A stretch of 64,000 nucleotides of DNA, taken from contig NZ_LIVT01000001.1 of the NCBI RefSeq assembly GCF_001905905.1, positions 603,952 to 667,951 of the forward strand, given 5' to 3'. The notes under the pieces were generated by a model, which worked only from the letters and a program-made list of their open reading frames with translations, did no database searches and had not been told where the DNA came from. The translations under genes and the position numbers were made by a program. Source of the DNA: Streptomyces sp. CB02366 (GTDB lineage: Bacteria > Actinomycetota > Actinomycetes > Streptomycetales > Streptomycetaceae). Shown here piece by piece: positions 36,692-45,501 of the stretch (position 1 is its first letter; every line of letters starts with the position of its first letter).

Positions 36692-37678
36692 ATGCCCACC
36701 ACTGCTTCCTCCCCCAAGCCCTCAACGGCGTCCGAGCAGGGAGGTGCCCCCCTCTCCGACGCGACGGCGTCCGACAGCGCGCTGCGCCGCTTCCTGTTCG
36801 GGCTGCCCGGCGTCGACGCCGTCGGCCTCGAAGCGCGCGCCGCCGCCCTCGGAACCCGTTCGATCAAGACGACGGCCAAGGCGTACGCCATCGATCTCGC
36901 CATCTCGATGATCGACCTGACGACGCTGGAAGGCGCGGACACCCCGGGCAAGGTCCGGGCTCTCGCCGCCAAGGCCGTCAACCCCGACCCCACCGACCGC
37001 ACGACCCCGCACACCGCGGCCGTCTGCGTCTACCCCGACATGGCGGCCACCGCCGCCGCCGCGCTGGCCGGTTCCGGTGTGAAGGTGGCGTCCGTGGCGA
37101 CCGCCTTCCCGGCGGGCCGGGCGGCGCTGGACGTCAAGCTCGCGGACGTCCGCGACGCCGTGGCGGCCGGGGCGGACGAGATCGACATGGTGATCGACCG
37201 GGGGGCGTTCCTCTCCGGCCGGTTCCTGAAGGTCTACGAGGAGATCGCCGCCGTGAAGGCGGAGTGCGGCTCCGCCCGCCTCAAGGTGATCTTCGAGACC
37301 GGCGAGCTGTCCACGTACGACAACATCCGCCGGGCCTCCTGGATCGGGATGCTGGCGGGCGCGGACTTCATCAAGACCTCGACCGGCAAGGTGGCCGTCA
37401 ACGCCACCCCCGCCAATACCCTCCTCATGCTGGAGGCCGTGCGCGACTTCCGGGCGGCCACCGGCGTGCAGATCGGCGTGAAGCCGGCCGGCGGCATCCG
37501 CTCCACCAAGGACGCGGTGAAGTTCCTGGTCCTGGTGAACGAGACCGCGGGCGAGGACTGGCTGGACCCGCACTGGTTCCGGTTCGGCGCGTCCAGCCTG
37601 CTCAACGACCTGCTGATGCAGCGCCAGAAGCTCAGCACCGGCCGTTACTCCGGCCCCGATTACGTGACGGTGGACTGA
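36692..37678 (+). CDS. deoC: Deoxyribose-phosphate aldolase
   Basis: This 328-residue class I aldolase cleaves 2-deoxyribose-5-phosphate to acetaldehyde and glyceraldehyde-3-phosphate. The Schiff-base lysine is Lys228 in GADFIKTSTGK; the proton-relay lysine is in GVKPAGGIRS. Other markers are VCVYPDM, VATAFPAG and ADEIDMVID. It is longer than E. coli DeoC because of an about 40-residue N-terminal extension. ATG 36692 or GTG 36686 could start it; neither has a good ribosome-binding site and the promoter is very close, so a leaderless mRNA is likely. The acetaldehyde dehydrogenase gene follows 5 bases later. Confidence 0.94.
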   Translation: MPTTASSPKPSTASEQGGAPLSDATASDSALRRFLFGLPGVDAVGLEARAAALGTRSIKTTAKAYAIDLAISMIDLTTLEGADTPGKVRALAAKAVNPDPTDRTTPHTAAVCVYPDMAATAAAALAGSGVKVASVATAFPAGRAALDVKLADVRDAVAAGADEIDMVIDRGAFLSGRFLKVYEEIAAVKAECGSARLKVIFETGELSTYDNIRRASWIGMLAGADFIKTSTGKVAVNATPANTLLMLEAVRDFRAATGVQIGVKPAGGIRSTKDAVKFLVLVNETAGEDWLDPHWFRFGASSLLNDLLMQRQKLSTGRYSGPDYVTVD

Positions 37679-37683
37679 TAACC

Positions 37684-39120
37684 ATGGCATCCGCATTCGA
37701 GTACGCACCGGCGCCGGAGTCCCGTTCCGTCGTCGACATCGCCCCCTCCTACGGGCTGTTCATCGACGGGGAGTTCACCGAGGCCGCCGACGGCAAGGTC
37801 TTCAAGACCGTCTCGCCGAGCACGGAGGAGGTCCTCTCCGAGGTCGCGCGGGCGGGCGCGGCGGACGTGGACCGGGCCGTGAAGGCGGCCCGGAAGGCGT
37901 TCGGGAAGTGGTCGGCGCTGCCCGGCTCCGAGCGCGCCAAGTACCTGTTCCGGATCGCGCGGATCATCCAGGAGCGCAGCCGTGAGCTGGCCGTCCTGGA
38001 GACGCTCGACAACGGCAAGCCGATCAAGGAGACCCGCGACGCGGACCTCCCGCTGGTCGCCGCGCACTTCTTCTACTACGCGGGCTGGGCCGACAAGCTG
38101 GACCACGCCGGGTACGGGGCGAACCCGCGCCCGCTGGGCGTGGCCGGCCAGGTCATCCCGTGGAACTTCCCGCTGCTGATGCTCGCGTGGAAGATCGCCC
38201 CGGCGCTCGCCACGGGCAACACGGTGGTCCTCAAGCCCGCCGAGACGACGCCCCTCTCCGCCCTGTTCTTCGCGGACGTCTGCCGTCAGGCCGGGCTGCC
38301 GAAGGGCGTCGTCAACATCCTGACCGGGTACGGGGACGCGGGCGAGGCCCTGGTCACGCACCCGGACGTGGACAAGGTCGCCTTCACCGGCTCGACCGCG
38401 GTCGGCAAGGCCATCGCACGCTCCGTCGCGGGCACGGACAAGAAGGTCACCCTGGAGCTGGGCGGCAAGGGCGCGAACATCGTGTTCGACGACGCCCCGA
38501 TCGACCAGGCCGTCGAGGGCATCGTGACCGGGATCTTCTTCAACCAGGGTCAGGTCTGCTGCGCGGGCTCCCGGCTGCTGGTGCAGGAGTCGGTCCGGGA
38601 CGAGGTGCTGGACGCGCTGAAGCGGCGGCTGTCCACGCTGCGGCTGGGCGACCCGCTGGACAAGAACACCGACATCGGCGCGATCAACTCCGCCGAGCAG
38701 CTGGCCCGGATCACCGCCCTGGTGGAGACCGGCGAGGCGGAGGGCGCGGAGCGCTGGAGCGCCCCCTGCGAACTGCCGTCGTCCGGCTACTGGTTCGCCC
38801 CGACGCTCTTCACCGACGTCACCCAGGCGCACACCGTGGCCCGGGACGAGATCTTCGGCCCGGTGCTCTCGGTCCTCACCTTCCGCACCCCGGACGAGGC
38901 CGTCGCCAAGGCCAACAACACCCAGTACGGCCTCTCGGCGGGCATCTGGACGGAGAAGGGCTCCCGCATCCTCGCGGTGGCCGACAGGCTCCGGGCGGGC
39001 GTCGTGTGGGCCAACACGTTCAACAAGTTCGACCCCACGTCGCCGTTCGGCGGCTACAAGGAGTCGGGCTACGGCCGCGAAGGCGGCCGCCACGGCCTGG
39101 AGGCGTACCTCGATGTCTGA
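37684..39120 (+). CDS. Aldehyde dehydrogenase, catalytic partner
   Basis: This 478-residue NAD(P)-dependent enzyme has the complete active site: nucleophile in [13 protein letters not shown] (Cys292 or Cys293), general base Glu258 in [12 protein letters not shown], Asn161 in IPWNFPL, and the cofactor motif FTGSTAVGK. It lies 5 bases behind deoC, so it should oxidise the acetaldehyde released by the aldolase. Its last eight bases overlap the next gene, which encodes an ALDH-like protein without a catalytic cysteine. Together they look like a split ALDH16. Confidence 0.93.
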   Translation: MASAFEYAPAPESRSVVDIAPSYGLFIDGEFTEAADGKVFKTVSPSTEEVLSEVARAGAADVDRAVKAARKAFGKWSALPGSERAKYLFRIARIIQERSRELAVLETLDNGKPIKETRDADLPLVAAHFFYYAGWADKLDHAGYGANPRPLGVAGQVIPWNFPLLMLAWKIAPALATGNTVVLKPAETTPLSALFFADVCRQAGLPKGVVNILTGYGDAGEALVTHPDVDKVAFTGSTAVGKAIARSVAGTDKKVTLELGGKGANIVFDDAPIDQAVEGIVTGIFFNQGQVCCAGSRLLVQESVRDEVLDALKRRLSTLRLGDPLDKNTDIGAINSAEQLARITALVETGEAEGAERWSAPCELPSSGYWFAPTLFTDVTQAHTVARDEIFGPVLSVLTFRTPDEAVAKANNTQYGLSAGIWTEKGSRILAVADRLRAGVVWANTFNKFDPTSPFGGYKESGYGREGGRHGLEAYLDV

Positions 39121-40066
39121 CCGCGAACCGATCAACGGCTCCGCCGAGCGGCGGCTCGGCGTCTTCAAGACCTACAAGCTGTACGTCGGGGGCAAGTTCC
39201 CCCGCTCCGAGAGCGGCCGGGTGTACGAAGTGACCGACTCGAAGGGCGCGTGGCTGGCCAACGCGCCGAAGTCCTCCCGCAAGGACGCGCGTGACGCGGT
39301 CGTGGCGGCGCGCAAGGCGTTCGGCGGCTGGTCGGGCGCCACCGCGTACAACCGGGGCCAGGTCCTCTACCGCGTCGCGGAGATGCTGGAGGGCCGCCGG
39401 GAGCAGTTCGTCCGCGAGGTGGCCGCCTCCGAGGGGCTGTCGAAGTCCAAGGCGGGGGCCGTGGTGGACGCGGCGATCGACCGCTGGGTCTGGTACGCGG
39501 GCTGGACCGACAAGATCGGGCAGATCGCGGGCGGGGCCAACCCGGTGGCGGGCCCGTTCTTCAACCTCTCCTCCCCCGAGCCGACCGGCGTCGTCGCGGT
39601 CCTCGCCCCGCAGGGGTCCTCGCTCCTCGGCCTGGTGTCGGTGGTCGCCCCGGTGATCGCGACCGGCAACACGGCGGTCGTCGTCGCCTCGGCCGACGCG
39701 CCGCTGCCCGCGCTCTCGCTGGGCGAGGTGCTGGCCACCTCGGACGTCCCCGGCGGCGTGGTCAACATCCTGTCGGGCGTCACGGCGGAGATCGCCGCAC
39801 CGCTCGCCGCCCACCAGGACGTCAACGCGATCGACCTGACCGGCGCGGACGCCGCGCTGGCGAAGGAGCTGGAGATCGCCGCGGCCGACAACCTGAAGCG
39901 CGTCCTGCGCCCCCGCCCCGTGGACGGGGACAGGGACGGGGACGGCGCGGACGGTTCCGAGGACTGGCTCGCCTCCCCCGGCACCCACCGCCTGACGGCC
40001 TTCCTGGAGACCAAGACGGTGTGGCACCCGACGGGCGCGCTGGGAGCCGCGGGCTCCTCGTACTGA
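39113..40066 (+). CDS. Catalytically incomplete aldehyde dehydrogenase-like protein
   Basis: The 317 residues cover the ALDH NAD-binding half: KLYVGGKFPRSESGRVYEV (about 21-39) and a helical segment with VVAARKAFGGWSGATAYNRGQVLYR. PTGVVAVLAPQGSSLLGLVSV stands where catalytic ALDHs have PWNFP; Asn is lost. The whole domain with the active Cys and Glu is absent; an Asp/Gly-rich linker leads to TAFLETKTVWHP. The frame is intact with good codon bias, so it is not a decayed copy. It overlaps the catalytic ALDH gene and is probably a structural partner, as the C-terminal half of ALDH16 is. Confidence 0.85.
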   Translation: MSDREPINGSAERRLGVFKTYKLYVGGKFPRSESGRVYEVTDSKGAWLANAPKSSRKDARDAVVAARKAFGGWSGATAYNRGQVLYRVAEMLEGRREQFVREVAASEGLSKSKAGAVVDAAIDRWVWYAGWTDKIGQIAGGANPVAGPFFNLSSPEPTGVVAVLAPQGSSLLGLVSVVAPVIATGNTAVVVASADAPLPALSLGEVLATSDVPGGVVNILSGVTAEIAAPLAAHQDVNAIDLTGADAALAKELEIAAADNLKRVLRPRPVDGDRDGDGADGSEDWLASPGTHRLTAFLETKTVWHPTGALGAAGSSY

Positions 40067-40085
40067 CCCGGTCGCACCCCGCGCC

Positions 40086-40125
40086 CGGACGGGGCCGCCC
40101 TCCCACCCCGGGGCGGCCCCGTCCG
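40086..40125 (+). terminator. Terminator of the deoC operon
   Basis: A perfect 15-bp stem (CGGACGGGGCCGCCC) with a 10-base loop starts 20 bases after the last gene. Confidence 0.85.
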
Positions 40126-40179
40126 CCGTCTCGTACGGCGTGGGGCCCGGGGCCCTTCCGCCGTGCGGAGGGGGGCGGC

Positions 40180-40599
40180 TCAGCCGGTGAGGAGCCCGGT
40201 CACCCGGCCCACCACGGGCAGGTCGTTCAGTGAGCCGCCGCTGGTGACGGGGTCGGTGACGATCGCGGTGGTCACCGGCTTGAAGTCGGCGATCTGGGTG
40301 CCCACGGCGTTGTCCAACGGGTCCACCCCGGTGTTGGCCAGCGGGTCGAGCTGGAGGTCGGTGACCGGGGCGACGCTGCTGGCCAGGGAGGTGCCGAGCG
40401 CGCTGGTCACCGCCGGCGCCGCCGTCTCGCCGACCGCCTGGAGGGCGGAGACGCCCTGGTCCGGGGCCTCCGAGACGGTGGGCAGCTGCACGGCCCCGGC
40501 GGGGCCGGCGCCGGCCCCGAGGGCCGCTCCCAGGGCGGTGAGCGTCAGACCGGCGCGCAGCAGGGCGCGGCGTTCGGGCTTGCGTGCGTGAAGTCCCAT
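40180..40599 (-). CDS. Small secreted protein
   Basis: This 139-residue protein has a signal peptide (arginine-rich start HARKPERRALLR, hydrophobic core ALGAALGAGAGPAGA, cleavage near 35). The mature region is low in charge, rich in Val, Thr, Asp and Pro, and ends LPVVGRVTGLLTG. ATG 40599 is chosen for AGGTGG 7 bases upstream. No enzymatic motif is seen. Its style resembles the secreted protein at 46771-47067 (shared VTGLL near the C-terminus), so both may be surface or matrix components. Confidence 0.75.
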   Translation of the reverse strand: MGLHARKPERRALLRAGLTLTALGAALGAGAGPAGAVQLPTVSEAPDQGVSALQAVGETAAPAVTSALGTSLASSVAPVTDLQLDPLANTGVDPLDNAVGTQIADFKPVTTAIVTDPVTSGGSLNDLPVVGRVTGLLTG

Positions 40600-40727
40600 G
40601 TTTTCCACCTGATCGAGCCTGGTCGGGTAATCGTCTGTGCGCGCAGAGTAGTTGAGGTGTGATGCTGGATACCAACGGATGGCCCGGGGGATCCCCTGCC
40701 CGGGTCAATGCCTCACACTTCTGTTCT

Positions 40728-41372
40728 GTGAGTTCCCAACCGATCCCGACCCGCGTCGTCCTGCTCGCCGGCCCCTCCGGCTCCGGCAAGTCCGTCCTGG
40801 CCGCCCGCACCGGCCTCCCGGTGCTGCGCCTGGACGACTTCTACAAGGAGGCGGGCGACCCGACGCTGCCGCGCGTCCCCGGCTCCCCGGACGTCGACTG
40901 GGACTCCGCCGGGTCCTGGGACGCGGACGCGGCGGTGGCCGCCATCGCCGAGCTGTGCCGGTGCGGCAGCACGGACGTCCCGGTGTACGACATCGCCACC
41001 AGCTCCCGTACGGGCCACGAGACCTTCCACATCGACCGGTCACCGCTGTTCGTGGCGGAGGGCATCTTCGCGGCGGACATCGTGCGGCGCTGCCAGGAGC
41101 TGGGCCTGCTGGCCGACGCGCTCTGCCTGCGCGGCCGCCCGACGACGACCTTCCGCCGCCGCCTGGTGCGGGACCTGCGCGAGGGCCGCAAGTCGGTCCC
41201 GTTCCTGCTGCGGCGGGGCTGGCGGCTGATGCGCGCGGAGCGGCGCATCGTGGCCCGCCAGACGGCGCTGGGAGCGCACCCCTGCGGCAAGGAGGAGGCG
41301 CTGGGCCGCTTCGCCGCGGCGGCGGCGGGCCGGTGCCGCCGGGCGAACGTGACGGCGCCGGTCCCGGAGTAG
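40728..41372 (+). CDS. Uridine kinase-like P-loop kinase
   Basis: This 214-residue kinase has a Walker A motif AGPSGSGKS (about 12-20), LRLDDFYKEAGDP, the Asp-rich DVDWDSAGSWD segment and YDIATSSR, all like uridine kinases. A LID-type arginine run is RRRLVRDLREGRKS. It would phosphorylate uridine or cytidine, the salvage branch that competes with breakdown by the surrounding phosphorylases. The frame is open to 40659. GTG 40728 is preferred because homologues begin near SSQPIPTRVVLL, but no ribosome-binding site precedes it. Confidence 0.85.
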   Translation: MSSQPIPTRVVLLAGPSGSGKSVLAARTGLPVLRLDDFYKEAGDPTLPRVPGSPDVDWDSAGSWDADAAVAAIAELCRCGSTDVPVYDIATSSRTGHETFHIDRSPLFVAEGIFAADIVRRCQELGLLADALCLRGRPTTTFRRRLVRDLREGRKSVPFLLRRGWRLMRAERRIVARQTALGAHPCGKEEALGRFAAAAAGRCRRANVTAPVPE

Positions 41373-41493
41373 GCCGCCCGGCCCGCCGGTGCGGCGCGGC
41401 CGAGGATCCCGACGGGTCCGGCGCGGCAGGGGGTCGAACACGGCGGGGCCGTACGGCCCCCCAGCCCGTACGGCCCCGCAGTGTCTCCCCCGT

Positions 41494-41643
41494 GGCCCCC
41501 GCCTCCCCCGAAGCGGCGGGCCTCCTACCCCGTTGTCCCCCCGTGTCCCCCGTGTCCCCCGTGTCCCCCGTGTTCCCCGGGCCCCCTCGGTCCCCGTTTT
41601 TCCTGCTCCCCCGTATTTCCCCCGCGGCCCCCGCCTCCCCCGA
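41494..41643. repeat. Repeat-rich spacer between uridine kinase and sigQ
   Basis: The 18-base sequence GGCCCCCGCCTCCCCCGA occurs at 41494-41511 and again at 41626-41643. Between them is a 9-base tandem repeat GTGTCCCCC (three exact and one altered copy, 41543-41578). Confidence 0.75.
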
Positions 41644-41648
41644 GGCGG
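41631..41648. terminator. Small hairpin after sigQ
   Basis: CCGCCTC and GAGGCGG pair around a CCCC loop just past the sigQ stop (minus strand). It may terminate sigQ and the convergent uridine kinase gene. Confidence 0.5.
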
Positions 41649-41659
41649 AGGGCCCGGCC

Positions 41660-42436
41660 TCAGGCCACCAGCTCGCCGAAGGACTCCTGCTCGTCACGTC
41701 CGAAGCTGAGGACCTGGTCCTCGCGCAGCCGGCGCAGGGAGCGCCAGATGCTCGACTTCACCGTGCCGACACTGATGTCGAGGATGGACGCGATCTCCGG
41801 GTCGGTGCGGCCCTCGTAGTACCGCAGGACCAGCATCGTGCGCTGGAGTTCGGGCAGCCGGGCCAGTGCCTGCCAGAGCACCGCCCGCAGCTCCGTGCCG
41901 CGCATCGCGTCCGTGTCGCCCACCGTCTCCGGCAGCTCCTCGGTCGGGTATTCGTTGAGCTTGCGCCTGCGCCAGGCGCTGATGTGCAGGTTGGTCATGG
42001 TGCGGCGCAGATAGCCGCCGACCGCGGCCTTGTCGCTGATCCGGTCCCACGCCCGGTACGTCGAGAAGAGGGCGCTCTGCAACAGGTCCTCAGCCTCGAA
42101 CCGGTCTCCGGTCAGGTGGTAGGCGGTCGCGTACAGGGAGGCCCGCCGCTCCTGGACGTAGGCCGTGAACGCCGCTTCGGCGTCCGCGTTCTCCGTCCGG
42201 GCGCGGTCCCCCGCGGCCTTCCCGTACGCGTTCGACCCGCCGTCCCCCGCCGACGCGTCGACGACCGCCATGAACGCCGGCGTGCGCACCTGCTCCGCGA
42301 GCGGCTGGCGCTGACGCCCGACGCCGCGGACGCACCCCCGCGCGCCCCCGGCCGCGCCGGACTTCTCGCTGCTCCGGCCGACGTCGTGGAGACGCGTGAC
42401 AACTGCGCTTGAGCTGGTGCTGTGCAGTGCGTTCAT
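41660..42436 (-). CDS. sigQ: ECF-like sigma factor SigQ
   Basis: This 258-residue sigma factor has a low-complexity N-terminal stretch (about 1-85), then sigma-2 (about 88-160: TAYVQERRASLYATAYHLTGDRFEAEDLLQSALFSTYRAWDRI) and sigma-4 (about 195-245: LPELQRTMLVLRYYEGRTDPEIASILDISVGTVKS). It is divergent from afsQ1 with an AfsQ1 box between them, the arrangement known in S. coelicolor. There SigQ counteracts the AfsQ system in antibiotic control under nitrogen-rich conditions. ATG 42436 follows GGGGGCG; GTG 42481 is an in-frame alternative. Confidence 0.9.
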   Translation of the reverse strand: MNALHSTSSSAVVTRLHDVGRSSEKSGAAGGARGCVRGVGRQRQPLAEQVRTPAFMAVVDASAGDGGSNAYGKAAGDRARTENADAEAAFTAYVQERRASLYATAYHLTGDRFEAEDLLQSALFSTYRAWDRISDKAAVGGYLRRTMTNLHISAWRRRKLNEYPTEELPETVGDTDAMRGTELRAVLWQALARLPELQRTMLVLRYYEGRTDPEIASILDISVGTVKSSIWRSLRRLREDQVLSFGRDEQESFGELVA

Positions 42437-42520
42437 CTCGCGCCCCCTATCGGTGGAGTCCGTTCGTTCGTTGCTGACCACGAGCTTGCCGGGGCAGTTT
42501 CATGGCGCTGTCCCCCGACT

Positions 42521-42536
42521 GTCACAGACCTGTCAC
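42521..42536. promoter_or_regulatory. AfsQ1 box
   Basis: GTCAC, six bases, GTCAC: an exact match to the AfsQ1 pattern GTnAC-n6-GTnAC. It lies 85 bp upstream of sigQ and 82 bp upstream of afsQ1, so it can serve both divergent promoters. Confidence 0.8.
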
Positions 42537-42617
42537 AGGGGAGGCCGAGGCCGTGCCCGGACGATCGGAGCGGACCGCAGGTCGAACTGGAGCGCCCCAT
42601 GGGCCAGAATGACGCTC

Positions 42618-43295
42618 GTGCCTTTCCTGTTGCTGATCGAGGACGACGACGCCATCCGCACGGCCCTCGAACTCTCGCTGTCACGCCAGGGCCACCGTGT
42701 GGCCACCGCGGCGACGGGAGAGGACGGCCTGGAGCTGCTGCGCGAGCAGCGGCCCGACCTGGTCGTGCTGGATGTGATGCTGCCCGGGATCGACGGTTTC
42801 GAGGTGTGCCGGCGGATCCGCCGCACCGACCAGCTGCCGATCATTCTGCTGACCGCGCGCAGCGACGACATCGACGTCGTGGTGGGACTGGAGTCCGGCG
42901 CGGACGACTATGTGGTGAAACCCGTCCAGGGCCGGGTGCTGGACGCCCGCATCCGGGCGGTGCTGCGGCGCGGGGAGCGCGAGTCGACCGACTCGGCGAC
43001 CTTCGGCAACGTGGTGATCGACCGCTCCGCCATGACCGTCACCAAGGACGGCGAGGACCTTCAGCTCACGCCGACCGAGCTGCGGCTCCTGCTGGAGCTG
43101 AGCCGCAGGCCCGGACAGGCCCTGTCCCGGCAGCAGTTGCTGCGCCTGGTGTGGGAGCACGACTACCTGGGCGACTCCCGTCTGGTGGACGCGTGCGTGC
43201 AGCGGCTGCGCGCGAAGGTGGAGGACGTGCCGTCCTCGCCGACCCTGATCCGTACCGTGCGGGGCGTGGGTTACCGGCTGGACTCGCCTCAGTGA
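42618..43295 (+). CDS. afsQ1: Response regulator AfsQ1 (OmpR/PhoB family)
   Basis: This 225-residue regulator has a receiver domain with acidic pocket IEDDD, phospho-acceptor Asp52 in VVLDVMLPG, Thr79 and Lys101-Pro, and a winged-helix DNA-binding domain (about 128-222) ending RTVRGVGYRLD. In Streptomyces AfsQ1 links glutamate/nitrogen state to antibiotic production and morphology. GTG 42618 is preceded by no ribosome-binding site, and a -10-like CAGAAT ends about 7 bases upstream, so a leaderless mRNA is likely. The stop overlaps the afsQ2 start (GTGA). Confidence 0.95.
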   Translation: MPFLLLIEDDDAIRTALELSLSRQGHRVATAATGEDGLELLREQRPDLVVLDVMLPGIDGFEVCRRIRRTDQLPIILLTARSDDIDVVVGLESGADDYVVKPVQGRVLDARIRAVLRRGERESTDSATFGNVVIDRSAMTVTKDGEDLQLTPTELRLLLELSRRPGQALSRQQLLRLVWEHDYLGDSRLVDACVQRLRAKVEDVPSSPTLIRTVRGVGYRLDSPQ

Positions 43296-44821
43296 CCGCA
43301 ACCGTCGGACGGTCCCTGCGGGCCGGGCTGCGCTGGACCAGTCTGCGGATGCGGCTGGTCGTGGTGTTCGCGCTGGTGGCGCTGGCCGCCGCGGTGTCCG
43401 CTTCGGGGATCGCGTACTGGCTCAACCGCGAGGCCGTGCTGACCCGTACCCAGGACGCCGCGCTCGACGACTTCCGGCGGCAGATGCAGGACACCGCGGC
43501 GGCGCTGCCGATCCGCCCCACCAAGGACGACCTCCAGCGGGCGGCCGGGGAGATGGCGGCCGGCAGCCCCGGTTACAACGTGCTGCTGGAGGCCGAGCGC
43601 GAGCGGGGCAAGCCGATCGTGGGCTATTCCGACCTGGACACCTTCACCCGCGCCCACGTCCCCGCCTCGCTGCAGGAGCAGGTGGCCCGCAAGCAGCCGC
43701 TGACGTCGAGCAACGACCACGAGTACCACCTGTTCTGGCAGCGCACGAGCATATCCGGCACCCCGTATCTGGTCGCCGGCGCGCGGGTCATCGGCGGCGG
43801 CCCGACGGGGTACATGCTCAAGTCCCTCGACCAGGAGCGGCAGGACCTCAACTCCCTGGCCTGGTCGCTGGGGATCGCCACCGCCCTCGCGCTGATCGGC
43901 TCGGCGCTGCTCGCCCAGGCCGCCGCGACGACCGTGCTGCGCCCGGTGCAGCGGCTCGGGGACGCGGCGCGCAAGCTCGGCGAGGGCAAGCTCGACACCC
44001 GGCTCGTGGTCTCCGGCACGGACGAACTCGCGGACCTCTCCCGTACGTTCAACAGGACGGCGAGCTCGCTGGAGAAGAAGGTCGCGGACATGAGCGCGCG
44101 GGAGGAGGCCAGCCGCAGGTTCGTCGCCGACATGTCGCACGAGCTGCGCACCCCGTTGACCGCGATCACCGCGGTGGCCGAGGTGCTGGAGGACGAGGCG
44201 GACACTCTCGATCCGATGATCGCGCCCGCCGTGCACCTGGTGGTCAGCGAGACCCGGCGGCTGAACGACCTGGTGGAGAACCTGATGGAGGTGACCCGCT
44301 TCGACGCGGGCACGGCCCGGCTGGTTCTGGACGACGTCGACGTGGCGGACCAGGTGACCGCGTGCATCGACGCGCGGGCCTGGCTGGACGCGGTGGACCT
44401 GGACGCGGAGCGCGGCATGATGGTCCGCCTCGATCCGCGCCGACTGGACGTGATCCTGGCCAACCTCATCGGCAACGCCCTCAAGCACGGGGGTTCGCCG
44501 GTGGGCGTACGGGCGCGGACCGAGGGCGAGGAGCTGCTCATCGAGGTCCGGGACCACGGGCCGGGCATCCCCGAGGACGTGCTGCCGCACGTCTTCGACC
44601 GGTTCTACAAGGCCAGCGCCTCCCGTCCGCGGTCGGAGGGCAGCGGGCTCGGCCTCTCCATCGCCATGGAGAACGCGCACATCCACGGCGGCGACATCAC
44701 GGCGGCGAACTCCCCGGACGGCGGCGCCGTGTTCACCCTGAGGCTGCCGCGCGACGCCGAGAGGATCGCACGCGACGACGGACCGGGGGCGAAGACCCCC
44801 GACGAGAACGGGGCGACGTGA
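43292..44821 (+). CDS. afsQ2: Sensor histidine kinase AfsQ2
   Basis: This 509-residue membrane kinase has a first membrane helix (about 15-40: LRMRLVVVFALVALAAAVSASGIA), an extracytoplasmic sensor domain (about 42-185) and a second helix (about 190-212). A HAMP domain (VLRPVQRLGDAARKLGEG and following) precedes the H-box FVADMSHELRTPLTAI with His283. The GHKL ATPase has N-box NLIGNALKHG, DHGPGIPE and GSGLGLSIA. It is translationally coupled on both sides by GTGA overlaps. It should phosphorylate AfsQ1 in response to a signal sensed outside the membrane, perhaps with AfsQ3. Confidence 0.95.
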   Translation: MTATVGRSLRAGLRWTSLRMRLVVVFALVALAAAVSASGIAYWLNREAVLTRTQDAALDDFRRQMQDTAAALPIRPTKDDLQRAAGEMAAGSPGYNVLLEAERERGKPIVGYSDLDTFTRAHVPASLQEQVARKQPLTSSNDHEYHLFWQRTSISGTPYLVAGARVIGGGPTGYMLKSLDQERQDLNSLAWSLGIATALALIGSALLAQAAATTVLRPVQRLGDAARKLGEGKLDTRLVVSGTDELADLSRTFNRTASSLEKKVADMSAREEASRRFVADMSHELRTPLTAITAVAEVLEDEADTLDPMIAPAVHLVVSETRRLNDLVENLMEVTRFDAGTARLVLDDVDVADQVTACIDARAWLDAVDLDAERGMMVRLDPRRLDVILANLIGNALKHGGSPVGVRARTEGEELLIEVRDHGPGIPEDVLPHVFDRFYKASASRPRSEGSGLGLSIAMENAHIHGGDITAANSPDGGAVFTLRLPRDAERIARDDGPGAKTPDENGAT

Positions 44822-45501
44822 AGCACGGCGACATCGCGTACCCGGAGCGCGGCCCGCTCCGGCGGCGTACGGCGGCCGCTCCCTCCCGGCCGGCCGTGTT
44901 CCGGCGGCGCGGGGCGGCCTCGCTCGCGGCCGTGGCGGCGGTCGCGGCTCTGGTCTCCGGCTGCGGGATCCGTACGACCTCGGTGCCGGTGGACGCGGGC
45001 GCCGCGCCCTCCCGGGTGCCCTGCCGGCTGTCCGCGTCGGACGTCGCCACCCCGCCGCCGGGCGGTACGACCGCCAAGGTGTACCTGGTGTGCGCCTCCC
45101 AGCTGGTCACCGTGGAGCGTCCGGTGGCACGGCGCGCGGTCGGCGACGAGCCGGTGGCGGCGGCCCGGGCACTGCTCGCCGAGGTCCAGCGGGCGCCCGC
45201 GGCGGGCGAGCGGCGGGCCGGGTTCACCACCGCCGTACCGGTGGGCCTGCGGGTGGAGAAGGCCCGGGGCGACGACCTGGCGGGCACGGTGCGGTTGAGC
45301 AGCCAGCCGGAGGACCTGTCGGCGGAGGCGCTGGCGCAGCTGGTGTGCACGTACGCGGAGAACGAGGCGCTGGTCCGGGACGGTTCGGTGGTCCTGGGCG
45401 GCCCCGGGAACTACCCGCCGCGCGGCTACCTGTGCACCTCGCAGACGAAGGCCCGGCCGGGGGACCTGGCCACCACGCCGGACGCGGTCGGGCTGGGCTG
45501 A
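44818..45501 (+). CDS. afsQ3: Lipoprotein AfsQ3
   Basis: This 227-residue lipoprotein has a basic N-terminus, a hydrophobic core (AASLAAVAAVAALVSGC) and a lipobox ending VSGC (Cys at about 50). The mature part resembles GerMN-type domains (VYLVCASQLVTVERPV; AVGDEPVAAARALLAEVQRAP), found in proteins that bind ligands or wall components. In the afsQ operon it probably modulates the AfsQ2 sensor domain. GTG start overlaps the afsQ2 stop by four bases. Confidence 0.9.
   Translation: MKHGDIAYPERGPLRRRTAAAPSRPAVFRRRGAASLAAVAAVAALVSGCGIRTTSVPVDAGAAPSRVPCRLSASDVATPPPGGTTAKVYLVCASQLVTVERPVARRAVGDEPVAAARALLAEVQRAPAAGERRAGFTTAVPVGLRVEKARGDDLAGTVRLSSQPEDLSAEALAQLVCTYAENEALVRDGSVVLGGPGNYPPRGYLCTSQTKARPGDLATTPDAVGLG

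Noticed and set aside
39113..40066. Pseudogene of aldehyde dehydrogenase
   Set aside because: The frame is open from a coupled start to stop, codon bias is as strong as in the catalytic gene, and the missing part is a clean domain loss. It is treated as a functional partner.
40634..40647. TCTGTGCGCGCAGA before the uridine kinase gene as another nucleoside operator
   Set aside because: Three of twelve core positions differ from CTACGCGCGTAG and the palindrome is imperfect. Without a genome-wide motif scan it cannot be counted.
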